NCBI RefSeq assembly: GCF_001182785.1 | Contig: NZ_CP012099.1 | Location: 1,424,501 to 1,488,500, forward strand | Reading direction: 5' to 3' | From: Bacillus thuringiensis | GTDB taxonomy: Bacteria; Bacillota; Bacilli; Bacillales; Bacillaceae_G | DNA length: 64,000 bases | Shown here: piece by piece, positions 7,721-15,448 of the stretch | Layout of the letters: every line of letters starts with the position of its first letter | Position numbering within the stretch: the stretch's first letter is position 1 | Notes under the pieces: generated by a model | Database searches by the model: none | What the model saw: the letters and a program-made list of their open reading frames with translations, nothing else | Told to the model about the DNA's origin: nothing | Translations under genes and position numbers: made by a program

Positions 7721-8995
7721 ATGAAAAGAATAGGACTTGCATGGCAAATATTAATAGGACTTGCGCTTGGTATTGCAGTTGGGGCGATTTTCTTTGGCAA
7801 TCCGGCGGTAGTGAGTTATTTACAACCAATTGGTGATATTTTCATCCGATTAATTAAAATGATCGTTGTACCGATTGTTGTAGCAAGTATTGTTGTTGGG
7901 GTTGCTGGTGTTGGCGATGTAAAAAAATTGGGCCGACTAGGCGGAAAAACAATTATTTACTTTGAAATTATTACAACAATTGCAATTATTGTCGGTCTAT
8001 TAATTGCGAATATTTTCCAACCAGGAAAAGGCGTAAATATGGAGCAGTTAACAAAGACAGATATTTCGAAATATACACATACGACAGAGCAAGTACAAAG
8101 TCATTCATTTGCAGATACATTTGTAAATATTGTTCCAACGAACATTATGAAGTCATTAGCTGACGGAGATATGCTTGCTATTATCTTCTTCTCTGTATTA
8201 TTTGGTTTAGGTGTAGCAGCAATTGGTGAAAGAGGAAGACCGGTTCTTCAATTTTTCCAAGGTGTAGCTGATGCGATGTTTTACGTAACAAACCAAGTTA
8301 TGAAATTTGCACCATTTGGTGTGTTTGCGCTAATTGGAGTTACAGTTTCTACATTTGGTCTTGCTTCATTAATTCCATTAGGAAAATTACTAATTGTTGT
8401 ATATGGAGCAATGATCTTCTTCGTTGTAGTTGTCTTAGGACTTACAGCGAAAATATTTGGAATTAACATTTTCCAATTCTTTAAGATTTTAAAAGACGAG
8501 CTGATTTTAGCATATTCTACAGCAAGTTCAGAAACAGTTTTACCAAAAATCATGGAGAAAATGGAGAAATTCGGTTGCCCAAAAGCAATTACATCTTTCG
8601 TTATTCCGACAGGTTATTCATTTAACTTAGATGGATCAACTTTATATCAAGCAATTGCGGCTATTTTCTTGGCGCAAATGTACGGTATTGAGTTATCTAT
8701 TACGCAACAAATTACATTATTACTTGTATTAATGGTTACATCAAAAGGTATTGCAGGTGTACCGGGCGTATCATTCGTTGTATTATTAGCGACACTTGGT
8801 ACAGTAGGTATTCCACCTGAAGGTTTAGCGTTCATTGCTGGTATTGACCGTATTTTAGATATGGCTCGTACAGCAGTTAACGTTGTAGGAAACTCTTTAG
8901 CAGCTGTAGTTATGTCTAAGTGGGAAGGTCAATATGACGCTGAAAAAGGACAAGCTTATTTGAAAGAGATTTCTGAAAAAGGTCAAGCAGCTTAA
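7721..8995 (+). CDS. Glutamate/dicarboxylate cation symporter (DAACS family)
   Basis: Proton- or sodium-coupled uptake of glutamate/aspartate or C4-dicarboxylates; GltP/GltT/DctP family. 424 residues with eight membrane segments plus two hairpins. Family signatures are visible: serine-rich hairpin SSETVLPK, TSKGIAGVPG and the TM8 motif MARTAVNVVGNSL. AAGAGGGGG lies 11 bases before ATG. That leader is complementary to the predicted Fur-controlled RNA at 33.65-33.76 kb, and B. subtilis FsrA represses the same family (dctP), so iron control is plausible. Which substrate it prefers is not decided by sequence. Confidence 0.9.
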   Translation: MKRIGLAWQILIGLALGIAVGAIFFGNPAVVSYLQPIGDIFIRLIKMIVVPIVVASIVVGVAGVGDVKKLGRLGGKTIIYFEIITTIAIIVGLLIANIFQPGKGVNMEQLTKTDISKYTHTTEQVQSHSFADTFVNIVPTNIMKSLADGDMLAIIFFSVLFGLGVAAIGERGRPVLQFFQGVADAMFYVTNQVMKFAPFGVFALIGVTVSTFGLASLIPLGKLLIVVYGAMIFFVVVVLGLTAKIFGINIFQFFKILKDELILAYSTASSETVLPKIMEKMEKFGCPKAITSFVIPTGYSFNLDGSTLYQAIAAIFLAQMYGIELSITQQITLLLVLMVTSKGIAGVPGVSFVVLLATLGTVGIPPEGLAFIAGIDRILDMARTAVNVVGNSLAAVVMSKWEGQYDAEKGQAYLKEISEKGQAA

Positions 8996-9007
8996 TTATA
9001 ATATGAA

Positions 9008-9036
9008 CAAGCTCTCACATAATATGTGGGAGCTTT
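9008..9036 (+). terminator. Terminator after symporter
   Basis: AAGCTCTCACAT (9009-9020) pairs with ATGTGGGAGCTT (9024-9035), then TTT. Confidence 0.8.
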
Positions 9037-9063
9037 TCTGTATATAGAAGAGGAGCAGACATA

Positions 9064-9582
9064 ATGAAACGTAAATATGGTGATGGTTCTTCGTGGAAGA
9101 GACTAATAGAAAAGGGTTATACGGTTAAGCAAGTAGAAGAGGGAATGCTCGGAATACTGGATATAAAAAAGGTGAGAGAGCCTAGTTGTAAAGAATATGA
9201 TGGTAAAGAAATTTGTATTGCAGGTAATGGGTATACATGGGTTCAATATTTTATTAATGGAAAGAACTTTGCGATTACAGCTATGTTAGATGATAGGCAC
9301 AATTTAGTGCAATATTATATTGATGTGACGAAAGAATATGAAATAGATGACCGTGGTTTACCGTATTTTGATGATTTATATTTAGATGTAGTATTATTAC
9401 CTAGCGGTAAGGTGTATGTATTAGATGAAGAGGAGCTAGAGGACGCTTATAAAAGTGGCGATGTCACGAAGGAAGATTATGAGCTAGTTTGGTACACGAC
9501 GAAATGGATATTAGCAACAATAAAAAATAGTGAATTTTATTGGATTTCAATATTGGAAGAAGAAATCGAAAAGTTAAAATGA
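9064..9582 (+). CDS. DUF402 domain protein
   Basis: 172 residues with the DUF402 pattern: hydrophobic VQYYIDV, acidic DLYLDVVLLPSG and the D-E-E-E-L motif after VYVL. The family includes a nucleoside tri/diphosphate phosphatase in S. aureus and FomD-like phosphohydrolases, so a metal-dependent phosphohydrolase is likely, by family only. AGAGGAG lies at a normal distance before ATG. Monocistronic between a terminator and the SAM riboswitch promoter. Confidence 0.75.
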   Translation: MKRKYGDGSSWKRLIEKGYTVKQVEEGMLGILDIKKVREPSCKEYDGKEICIAGNGYTWVQYFINGKNFAITAMLDDRHNLVQYYIDVTKEYEIDDRGLPYFDDLYLDVVLLPSGKVYVLDEEELEDAYKSGDVTKEDYELVWYTTKWILATIKNSEFYWISILEEEIEKLK

Positions 9583-9635
9583 TTATTGTATTCAAATTTT
9601 TGTATAATTACCAAAAAAATCTATACAAAAAATAA

Positions 9636-9664
9636 TTGACTTTTGTTTTGTAAGCGAGTAAAGT
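9636..9664 (+). promoter_or_regulatory. Candidate sigma-A promoter of the SAM riboswitch
   Basis: TTGACT, 17-base spacer, TAAAGT, about 35 bases before the aptamer. The -10 is imperfect. Confidence 0.45.
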
Positions 9665-9701
9665 TAGGGAAGAAATTATTATTAAAAAATAAATATGAAA
9701 C

Positions 9702-9860
9702 CTTCTTATAAAGAGAGGCGGAGGGACTGGCCCTACGATGCCTCGGCAGCGGACTCGATTTCAGAGTGCTGTGCCAAATCCAGCAAGCGTGTGCTTGAAA
9801 GATGAGAAGAGTGTTTCTTATAGATGTATAAGACCTCTTCTCGTCGGAAGAGGTCTTTTG
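9702..9860 (+). promoter_or_regulatory. SAM-I riboswitch (S-box)
   Basis: Characteristic S-box core AGAGAGGCGGAGGGACTGG followed by CCCTACGATGCC and the GGCAGC segment. P1 pairs CTTCTT 9702-9707 with GAGAAG 9803-9808. GAGAAGAG (antiterminator) can alternatively pair with CTCTTCTC at 9834-9841. The terminator is 9832-9855 followed by TTTT. High SAM should stop transcription of the downstream transporter. Confidence 0.92.
9832..9860 (+). terminator. S-box terminator
   Basis: GACCTCTTC pairs with GAAGAGGTC, then TTTTGTT. Confidence 0.85.
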
Positions 9861-9903
9861 TTATTCATTAGAAAAAAGGTTGAAACTAGGGAGAGATGGT
9901 ACT

Positions 9904-11220
9904 TTGAAAGAAACGAGAGGAAATGGTTTAGCTTTATTACCACTTGGGATATTTTTGGCGCTATTTATTGGTTCTGGAATTATTACAGGTGATTTCTATA
10001 AATTGCCGATACTTGTAGCGATTTCAATTGCTGTAGGAGTCGCTTTAGTGATGAATCGTAAAGAAAGTTTTAATGTGAAAGTCGAGCGGTTCGCTAAAGG
10101 TGCAGGAAATCCGGATATTATGATTATGGTATTAATTTTTGTGCTTGCAGGTGCATTTTCTGAAACTGCTAAAGGAATGGGTGGAGTAGACTCAACTGTT
10201 AATTTAGCGTTAACTATTTTGCCACCAGGATTTATCGTAGCTGGAATCTTTGTTATTGGTGCATTTATTTCATTAGCGATGGGAACATCAATGGGAACAA
10301 TTGCAGCATTAGCACCGATTGCTGTAGGTATTAGTGGTCAAACTGATATCTCAATTGCACTTGCGATGGCTACTGTTGTTGGCGGAGCGATGTTTGGTGA
10401 TAATTTATCATTTATTTCAGATACAACAATCGCAGCTGTTCGTTCACAAGGAACAGAAATGAAAGATAAGTTTAAAACGAACTTTTTAATTGTATTACCA
10501 GCGGCTATTATTACAATTGTACTATTAGTAATAGTTACTTCAGGAAGTGATACGCAGATTAAAGCGCATAGCTTTGAGTGGATAAAGATTTTACCGTACG
10601 CAGGAGTACTTATTACAGCGCTACTTGGCTGGAATGTACTTATTGTATTAACTGGTGGAACTGTACTATCTGGTGTTATCGGTCTTATAGATGGAAGTTA
10701 CACGTTAGAAAGTTTCTTTAAAAGTGTAACGACTGGAATGGGCGGTATGATGGAGTTAGTGTTACTTGCTATATTAATTGGCGGTATGGTTGAATTAATC
10801 CAATATAATGGTGGTATTCAATATTTAATGAATGTATTAACTCGTAATATTCGTTCGAAAAAAGGAGCAGAATTTGGTATTGCTGGTTTAGTGAGTATGA
10901 CGAATATGTGTACAGCGAATAATACAATTTCAATTATCTTTACAGGCCCGCTTGCAAAAAATATTGCAGATCAATATGAAATAGACCCTCGTAAATCAGC
11001 GAGTGTATTAGATCTTTTCTCATGTTGTGTGCAAGGGTTAATTCCATACGGTGCCCAAATGTTAACGGCAGCAGGATTTGCAGCGTTATCTCCGGTTGAA
11101 TTGTTACCATATGCATTTTATCCAATTTTAGTTGGAGTATGTGGGATTGTTTCTATTTTAATTGGGTTTCCAAGGTTTTCGAAAGTAGCTGAGAAAAAAG
11201 AGTATCATAAAACAGCTTAA
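9904..11220 (+). CDS. NhaC-family transporter under SAM control, probable methionine transporter
   Basis: Na+/H+ antiporter-fold membrane protein, 438 residues and about 11 membrane segments, with GTSMGTIAALAPIA and MFGDNLSFISDTT typical of NhaC. Start TTG 9904 is chosen since AGGGAGAGA at 9888-9896 is properly spaced; an in-frame TTG at 9880 has no site. S-box control suggests methionine, a precursor or a related sulfur compound. NhaC-like MetT proteins have been proposed as methionine transporters from S-box context; that is recalled, and it is not proven here. Confidence 0.85.
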   Translation: MKETRGNGLALLPLGIFLALFIGSGIITGDFYKLPILVAISIAVGVALVMNRKESFNVKVERFAKGAGNPDIMIMVLIFVLAGAFSETAKGMGGVDSTVNLALTILPPGFIVAGIFVIGAFISLAMGTSMGTIAALAPIAVGISGQTDISIALAMATVVGGAMFGDNLSFISDTTIAAVRSQGTEMKDKFKTNFLIVLPAAIITIVLLVIVTSGSDTQIKAHSFEWIKILPYAGVLITALLGWNVLIVLTGGTVLSGVIGLIDGSYTLESFFKSVTTGMGGMMELVLLAILIGGMVELIQYNGGIQYLMNVLTRNIRSKKGAEFGIAGLVSMTNMCTANNTISIIFTGPLAKNIADQYEIDPRKSASVLDLFSCCVQGLIPYGAQMLTAAGFAALSPVELLPYAFYPILVGVCGIVSILIGFPRFSKVAEKKEYHKTA

Positions 11221-11243
11221 TTTAATATGAACGTTAGTAATTA

Positions 11244-11281
11244 AAAAACGTGCAGAGAATAGACTCTGCACGTTTTTTTTG
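11244..11281 (+). terminator. Terminator after NhaC-like transporter
   Basis: AAAAACGTGCAGAG pairs with CTCTGCACGTTTTT, followed by more T. Confidence 0.88.
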
Positions 11282-11299
11282 CGTAAAGGGCTGAATATG

Positions 11300-11319
11300 A
11301 CTCGGTCTTAAGTCTGAGT
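11300..11319. promoter_or_regulatory. Candidate LiaR operator palindrome
   Basis: ACTCGGTCTTAAGTCTGAGT is self-complementary at 16 of 20 positions and lies about 20 bases before the candidate -35 of the lia operon. Position and symmetry suit the dimeric LiaR/VraR regulator encoded in the operon. A second CTTAAG is at 11331. Confidence 0.5.
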
Positions 11320-11340
11320 TAAAAACGGTTCTTAAGCTCG

Positions 11341-11369
11341 TTATGGAAAGATGAAAAAATAGTTAAGAT
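11341..11369 (+). promoter_or_regulatory. Candidate lia operon promoter
   Basis: TTATGG, 17-base spacer, TAAGAT. A weak promoter, as expected for one that needs an activator. Confidence 0.4.
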
Positions 11370-11402
11370 AAGAGTATCAAATCGAAGGGAGGCAAGCACA
11401 AG

Positions 11403-11759
11403 ATGAAACAATTTCTAGCGTTTATCGCAGCCGGTATTTTGGCTTTAATTGCTCTTGGTAGTCTTGCTGGTATTGTAGGATTCGCAATCGGAGCAGGAGT
11501 TGTATATTGGAGCTATAAATCATTTGTGCGAGCTAAGTCATTTTTTGGAAAGTTAGCTTGGGGTATTGTTGGTTTAATCGGTTTATCCATTGCACTTTCT
11601 CATTCACCAGCATTAATCGGTATCGCTGCTTTAGTGGTTTTATACTACGGATACCGTGAGTGGAAAAAAGAAAAAGATGTAGTTGTTGAGTCTGCTCCAG
11701 AAAGTTCTAAACCATATAGCAACTTTGAAGATGAGTGGAACAAATTAATGAAAAACTAA
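11403..11759 (+). CDS. LiaI-like membrane anchor protein
   Basis: 118 residues with two to three membrane segments in the first 85 residues, then a charged tail. Directly precedes a PspA/LiaH homologue, as LiaI does in B. subtilis, where it anchors LiaH at the membrane under cell-envelope stress. Sequence similarity to LiaI was not verified, so the name rests on position, size and topology. GGGAGG lies before ATG. Confidence 0.7.
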   Translation: MKQFLAFIAAGILALIALGSLAGIVGFAIGAGVVYWSYKSFVRAKSFFGKLAWGIVGLIGLSIALSHSPALIGIAALVVLYYGYREWKKEKDVVVESAPESSKPYSNFEDEWNKLMKN

Positions 11760-11806
11760 AACAATAAATCAAATTATAAATAAAGTAGAAGAGAGGAAGA
11801 TTTATA

Positions 11807-12469
11807 ATGAAACAATCTTTATTCGGACGTGTACGCGATGCAATTTTAGCTGATTTTCATAATGTGTTAGATGAGAAGGAAAGAAAAAATCCAATTGCGA
11901 TGTTAAACCAATATTTACGTGATAGTGAGCGTGAAATAACAAAAATTGAGAAGTTAATTGAACGTCATAAAACATTAAAATCTAACTTTGCTCGTGAGCT
12001 TGAGCAAGCACGCTATTTCGTTAACAAAAGATCAAAGCAAGCTATCATTGCTCAAGAAGCAGGCGAATTACAATTGCACGAACGTGCTTTAGAAGAGGTA
12101 GCTTATTATGAAGGGCAAGTAACTCGATTAGAAGAAATGTATGCAGGTGTTGTAGAGCAAATTGATGAGTTAGAGCGTCGTCTTTCTGAAATGAAAAATA
12201 AATTAAAAGAAATGCACGCAAAGCGTATGGAACTAATGGCACGTGAAAATATGGCACATGCAAATCGTCGTATGAATACTGCGATGCATAAAATGGATGA
12301 AAATAATCCGTTCTTACGATTTGAAGAAATTGAAGATCACATTCGTGACTTAGAAACTCGTATGAATGAAGAGCATGAGCGTGACACATTTGATATGAAA
12401 ATTGCAAAACTTGAGCGTGAAATGAAGGAAAAGAATGATGTATCGTTAACGAAAGAGTTAACAAAATAA
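11807..12469 (+). CDS. liaH: PspA/IM30/LiaH phage-shock protein
   Basis: 220-residue, almost wholly alpha-helical and coiled-coil protein of the PspA/LiaH/Vipp1 family. The N-terminus SLFGRVRDAILADFHNVLD is the membrane-binding amphipathic helix region, followed by NPIAMLNQYLRD. Forms rings that protect the membrane during envelope stress. AGAGAGGAAG lies before ATG; 47 bases after the LiaI-like gene. Confidence 0.88.
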   Translation: MKQSLFGRVRDAILADFHNVLDEKERKNPIAMLNQYLRDSEREITKIEKLIERHKTLKSNFARELEQARYFVNKRSKQAIIAQEAGELQLHERALEEVAYYEGQVTRLEEMYAGVVEQIDELERRLSEMKNKLKEMHAKRMELMARENMAHANRRMNTAMHKMDENNPFLRFEEIEDHIRDLETRMNEEHERDTFDMKIAKLEREMKEKNDVSLTKELTK

Positions 12470-12505
12470 TAGTAGTATATTATAAAACAGGCTTATGATA
12501 TAGTG

Positions 12506-12546
12506 ATAGGAGAAAAGGTGTTGGAAAGCAATGCCTTTTCTTCTAT
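12506..12546 (+). terminator. Hairpin between liaH and liaF
   Basis: A 13-bp stem (12506-12518 with 12534-12546) without a T-run. It could attenuate or process the transcript so that liaIH exceeds liaFSR, as happens in B. subtilis. Confidence 0.45.
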
Positions 12547-12576
12547 GTATATGTGACAAGAAGGGGGGGAGCTGAA

Positions 12577-13317
12577 ATGAAGAAACATTTTTCAAAGACA
12601 CAATTAATGGGGATGCTCCTCATCATATTTGGATTCGGTCTTTTTCTTGATATGATACTTGGACATTTTGAACCAGGTGGTCTCATTTTTGCATTTATTA
12701 TGCTTATGTTTGGAAGGCATTATCGTAAAAAGAATCGTTATGTACGGGGAAATGTATTTTTATTTGTTGGTGGTATCGTATTTTTATTCTTCTTATTTTC
12801 ATCAGCAGCATTTGTTCTTGTCGTATTTGCTTGTTTAGCTTTAATTGGTTATCAATTGATTCAACAAGGACATCAGCAAAAAGCAATGAAGGTTGAAATT
12901 AAAGAAAAAGGGATTATAGACGAAGAGAAGCAAATATATCGTACAGAACCATATTTGAAAAATATGTTTGTAGGCAATGTACGAATGATGGATCATATTT
13001 ATGAACTTGAGGATATTAATGTTCAATATGGTGCTTGTGATGTGGAAATGGATTTAACAACTGCTATGATTCCAGAAGGAGAAACAGTAATTGTTATTCG
13101 AGGTGTCGTTGGTAATATTCGTTTATATGTGCCATATGATATTGAACTTTCTTTAAATCATTCTGTTCTTGTCGGCCGTGTGCTCTTGCCAGGTCATGAA
13201 GAGACAGGGTTTAACCGCAATGTTACATTTAGAACAGAGCAGTATAAAGAGGCTCCTCGTCGTATTAAAATTATTTCTTCGCTTGTCGTAGGCGACACGG
13301 AAGTGAGGAAAGTATAA
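12577..13317 (+). CDS. liaF: LiaF, inhibitor of the LiaSR system
   Basis: 246-residue membrane protein with about four N-terminal segments (residues 5-90) and a soluble C-terminal beta-rich domain of the LiaF type (VQYGACDVEMDLTTAMIPEGE). LiaF keeps LiaS inactive without stress. The ATG at 12577 has AAGGGGGGGA 6 bases upstream; an upstream in-frame start at 12553 is not needed. One-base overlap with liaS. No liaG-like gene is present. Confidence 0.87.
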   Translation: MKKHFSKTQLMGMLLIIFGFGLFLDMILGHFEPGGLIFAFIMLMFGRHYRKKNRYVRGNVFLFVGGIVFLFFLFSSAAFVLVVFACLALIGYQLIQQGHQQKAMKVEIKEKGIIDEEKQIYRTEPYLKNMFVGNVRMMDHIYELEDINVQYGACDVEMDLTTAMIPEGETVIVIRGVVGNIRLYVPYDIELSLNHSVLVGRVLLPGHEETGFNRNVTFRTEQYKEAPRRIKIISSLVVGDTEVRKV

Positions 13318-14372
13318 TGAAGAAACAAAAAAATATTTCGTGGATGTATATTCGTTATTCTATGTTGTCCTCTGTTAGTATCGCACTCATTTGTACAATT
13401 GTATATGTATGGAAAAGCGAGCAACAAGTGTATGATTTATTATGGAAGGAATCCATCGCTTCTGTTCCAATTGGCTTGTTTATTATGACTACAAGTTTAC
13501 TTATCGGGGGAATTGTAGGATATGCAATCGGTTACTATATAGAGCAGCGTATACAAGGATTAAATACTTTTCTATTTGAAGTAGAGCGAGGGAATTTTCC
13601 GAGCGATGTTTCGTTTACTGCAGATGATGAATTTCATGAAGTGGAACGAAAAGTAATCGCTCTGGCTCGTCGATTAGAGGAGCAAGCGGGACTCTTTCAA
13701 AAAGTAACGAATGAACGAGCTCATTGGAATGAAGAGATGAGACAAGAAGCGATATCTCAAGAAAGGCATCGTTTAGCAAGGGAGTTGCATGATTCAGTAA
13801 GTCAGCAGCTTTTCGCAATGTCGATGATGATGTCAGCGATTAATGAACAAATAACTGAATTTCCAGATGTGACAAAAAAACAATTACAACTTGTTGAAAA
13901 TATGGTTGTAAATGCTCAATCAGAAATGAGAGCATTGCTCCTTCATTTACGTCCTGTACAATTGGAAGGAAAGAAACTGACAGAAGGTATAGAGGAATTA
14001 TTAACGGAATTATCGCGAAAACAACATATGAAAATTGAATGGCTTATTGAGCCAATAGAATTAAAAAAAGGTGTAGAAGATCATTTATTCCGTATTGTGC
14101 AAGAAGCGCTATCAAACACGTTGCGACACGCGAAGGCAAAGAAAACAGAAGTGCGCCTTCGAAAAATTGATCAATATGCGATTTTAAAAATCATTGATGA
14201 CGGTGTTGGGTTTGAAGTAGGCGTTAATAAAGCCGGTTCCTATGGCTTAAGATCGATGCAAGAGCGTGTTCATGAAATTGGTGGGACACTCAAGGTACTT
14301 AGTTTCCCGGCCAAAGGTACACAAATAGAAGTGAAAGTACCGATTATGCTTGAGAGAGGGGGAGAAGTATGA
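13317..14372 (+). CDS. liaS: LiaS sensor histidine kinase
   Basis: 351 residues. Two membrane segments (about 17-33 and 49-74) flank a very short external loop, so it is an intramembrane-sensing kinase. A HAMP region follows, then a HisKA_3 dimer domain with phospho-accepting H158 in [17 protein letters not shown] and a HATPase domain ([15 protein letters not shown]). Start overlaps the liaF stop and the end overlaps liaR by four bases (ATGA), indicating coupled translation. Confidence 0.92.
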   Translation: MKKQKNISWMYIRYSMLSSVSIALICTIVYVWKSEQQVYDLLWKESIASVPIGLFIMTTSLLIGGIVGYAIGYYIEQRIQGLNTFLFEVERGNFPSDVSFTADDEFHEVERKVIALARRLEEQAGLFQKVTNERAHWNEEMRQEAISQERHRLARELHDSVSQQLFAMSMMMSAINEQITEFPDVTKKQLQLVENMVVNAQSEMRALLLHLRPVQLEGKKLTEGIEELLTELSRKQHMKIEWLIEPIELKKGVEDHLFRIVQEALSNTLRHAKAKKTEVRLRKIDQYAILKIIDDGVGFEVGVNKAGSYGLRSMQERVHEIGGTLKVLSFPAKGTQIEVKVPIMLERGGEV

Positions 14373-15001
14373 TAAAAGTATTGCTTGTCGATGATCATGA
14401 AATGGTTCGTATGGGTGTATCGGCATATTTATCTACACAGCCAGATATTGAAGTAGTAGGGGAAGCTGAAAATGGAAAAAAAGGATCAGAATTAGCACTG
14501 CAATTAAGACCGGATATTATTTTAATGGATCTTGTTATGGATGAGATGGATGGTGTCGAAGCAACACGTGCTATTATTCAAGAATGGCCAGAAGCAAAAA
14601 TTGTAGTTGTAACAAGCTTTTTAGATGACGAAAAATTGTATCCTGTTATTGAGGCTGGGGCGACTAGTTATTTATTAAAAACATCAAGAGCAAGTGATAT
14701 TGCAGATGCTGTACGAGCTACTTATGATGGAGAAACAGTATTAGAGCCGAAAGTTACCGGGAAAATGATGTCCCGTATGCGTCAAAAGAAAGAGCAACCT
14801 TTGCATGATGATTTAACGGAAAGAGAGTTTGAGATTTTGTTATTAATTGCAGAGGGAAAAAGTAATCAAGAGATTGCGGATGAGTTATTTATTGCACTGA
14901 AAACGGTAAAGACACATGTGAGTAATATATTAAATAAATTGAATGTAAGTGATCGTACTCAGGCAGTTATTTATGCATTTAGACATCAATTAACGAAGTG
15001 A
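14369..15001 (+). CDS. liaR: LiaR response regulator
   Basis: NarL/LuxR-type DNA-binding regulator of 210 residues. Receiver with phosphorylated D54 (ILMDLVMD) and conserved T/K (VTSF, LLKTSR), then a C-terminal LuxR helix-turn-helix ([22 protein letters not shown]). Activates the lia operon on envelope stress in relatives. A bcr-like sequence begins at its final base. Confidence 0.93.
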   Translation: MIKVLLVDDHEMVRMGVSAYLSTQPDIEVVGEAENGKKGSELALQLRPDIILMDLVMDEMDGVEATRAIIQEWPEAKIVVVTSFLDDEKLYPVIEAGATSYLLKTSRASDIADAVRATYDGETVLEPKVTGKMMSRMRQKKEQPLHDDLTEREFEILLLIAEGKSNQEIADELFIALKTVKTHVSNILNKLNVSDRTQAVIYAFRHQLTK

Positions 15002-15081
15002 TAAAGTGAAACTTTAATTGGCGGGGGGATTCCTCGCTAATTATTGGATCGCTACAATATAGATTTGGCGTTAAAACCATT
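15001..15081 (-). repeat. Partial or degenerate bcr1-like repeat
   Basis: Begins ATAAAGTGAAACTTTAAT, the same end sequence as the full element at 36.7 kb (there on the minus strand) and the divergent copy at 19.4 kb. The similarity fades after about 35 bases, so the right boundary is uncertain. Confidence 0.5.
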
Positions 15082-15092
15082 GAATGTTTTTA

Positions 15093-15121
15093 TTGACGAT
15101 AAATATTGTAAGCGTTATCAT
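15093..15121 (+). promoter_or_regulatory. Sigma-A promoter of the 87-residue gene
   Basis: TTGACG, exactly 17 bases, TATCAT. The cre at 15107-15120 overlaps its spacer and -10. Confidence 0.7.
15107..15120. promoter_or_regulatory. cre site (CcpA operator)
   Basis: TGTAAGCGTTATCA fits the consensus TGWNANCGNTNWCA at all 14 positions. Overlap with the -10 predicts repression when preferred carbon sources are present. Confidence 0.75.
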
Positions 15122-15158
15122 TGAGGTGTTAACAGTACATATAAAGGGGAGAATGTAT

Positions 15159-15422
15159 ATGTTAGTTCAAACTATATTCGGAATGGATAAGTCTAAAAAA
15201 TTAGGGGATTATGTGAACGCATTACAAGCACTTTGTGAACAATATAATGTTGAAACAGATAAAATTGCGATTATTGAGGCAACAGAGGAATACTATTTAT
15301 TTTTAGTAAAGCAAGAAGAGCACTATGATGTTGTCAAGGTAGAAACAGTTGATACGAATATTGAATATTATACGAAAGCTTATAAAATAAGCAGTTTTAA
15401 TCATAATGCTTATCAAATGTAA
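15159..15422 (+). CDS. Small soluble protein behind a CcpA-type promoter
   Basis: Hypothetical 87-residue acidic protein without membrane segment, MLVQTIFGMDKSKKLG at the start. I do not recognise a family. The ATG at 15159 is 8 bases after AAAGGGGA; the ATG at 15153 is too close. A long in-frame extension to 15084 would start upstream of the promoter and is rejected. Expression probably depends on carbon catabolite control. Confidence 0.65.
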   Translation: MLVQTIFGMDKSKKLGDYVNALQALCEQYNVETDKIAIIEATEEYYLFLVKQEEHYDVVKVETVDTNIEYYTKAYKISSFNHNAYQM

Positions 15423-15448
15423 AAAAACTCCCTTTTGGGAGTTTTTTT
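15421..15448 (+). terminator. Bidirectional terminator
   Basis: AAAAAAACTCCC/GGGAGTTTTTTT around TTTT; serves the small gene and brnQ. Confidence 0.85.

Noticed and set aside
12045..12464. 139-residue antisense frame over liaH
   Set aside because: Shadow of a strongly coding coiled-coil gene; no ribosome site.
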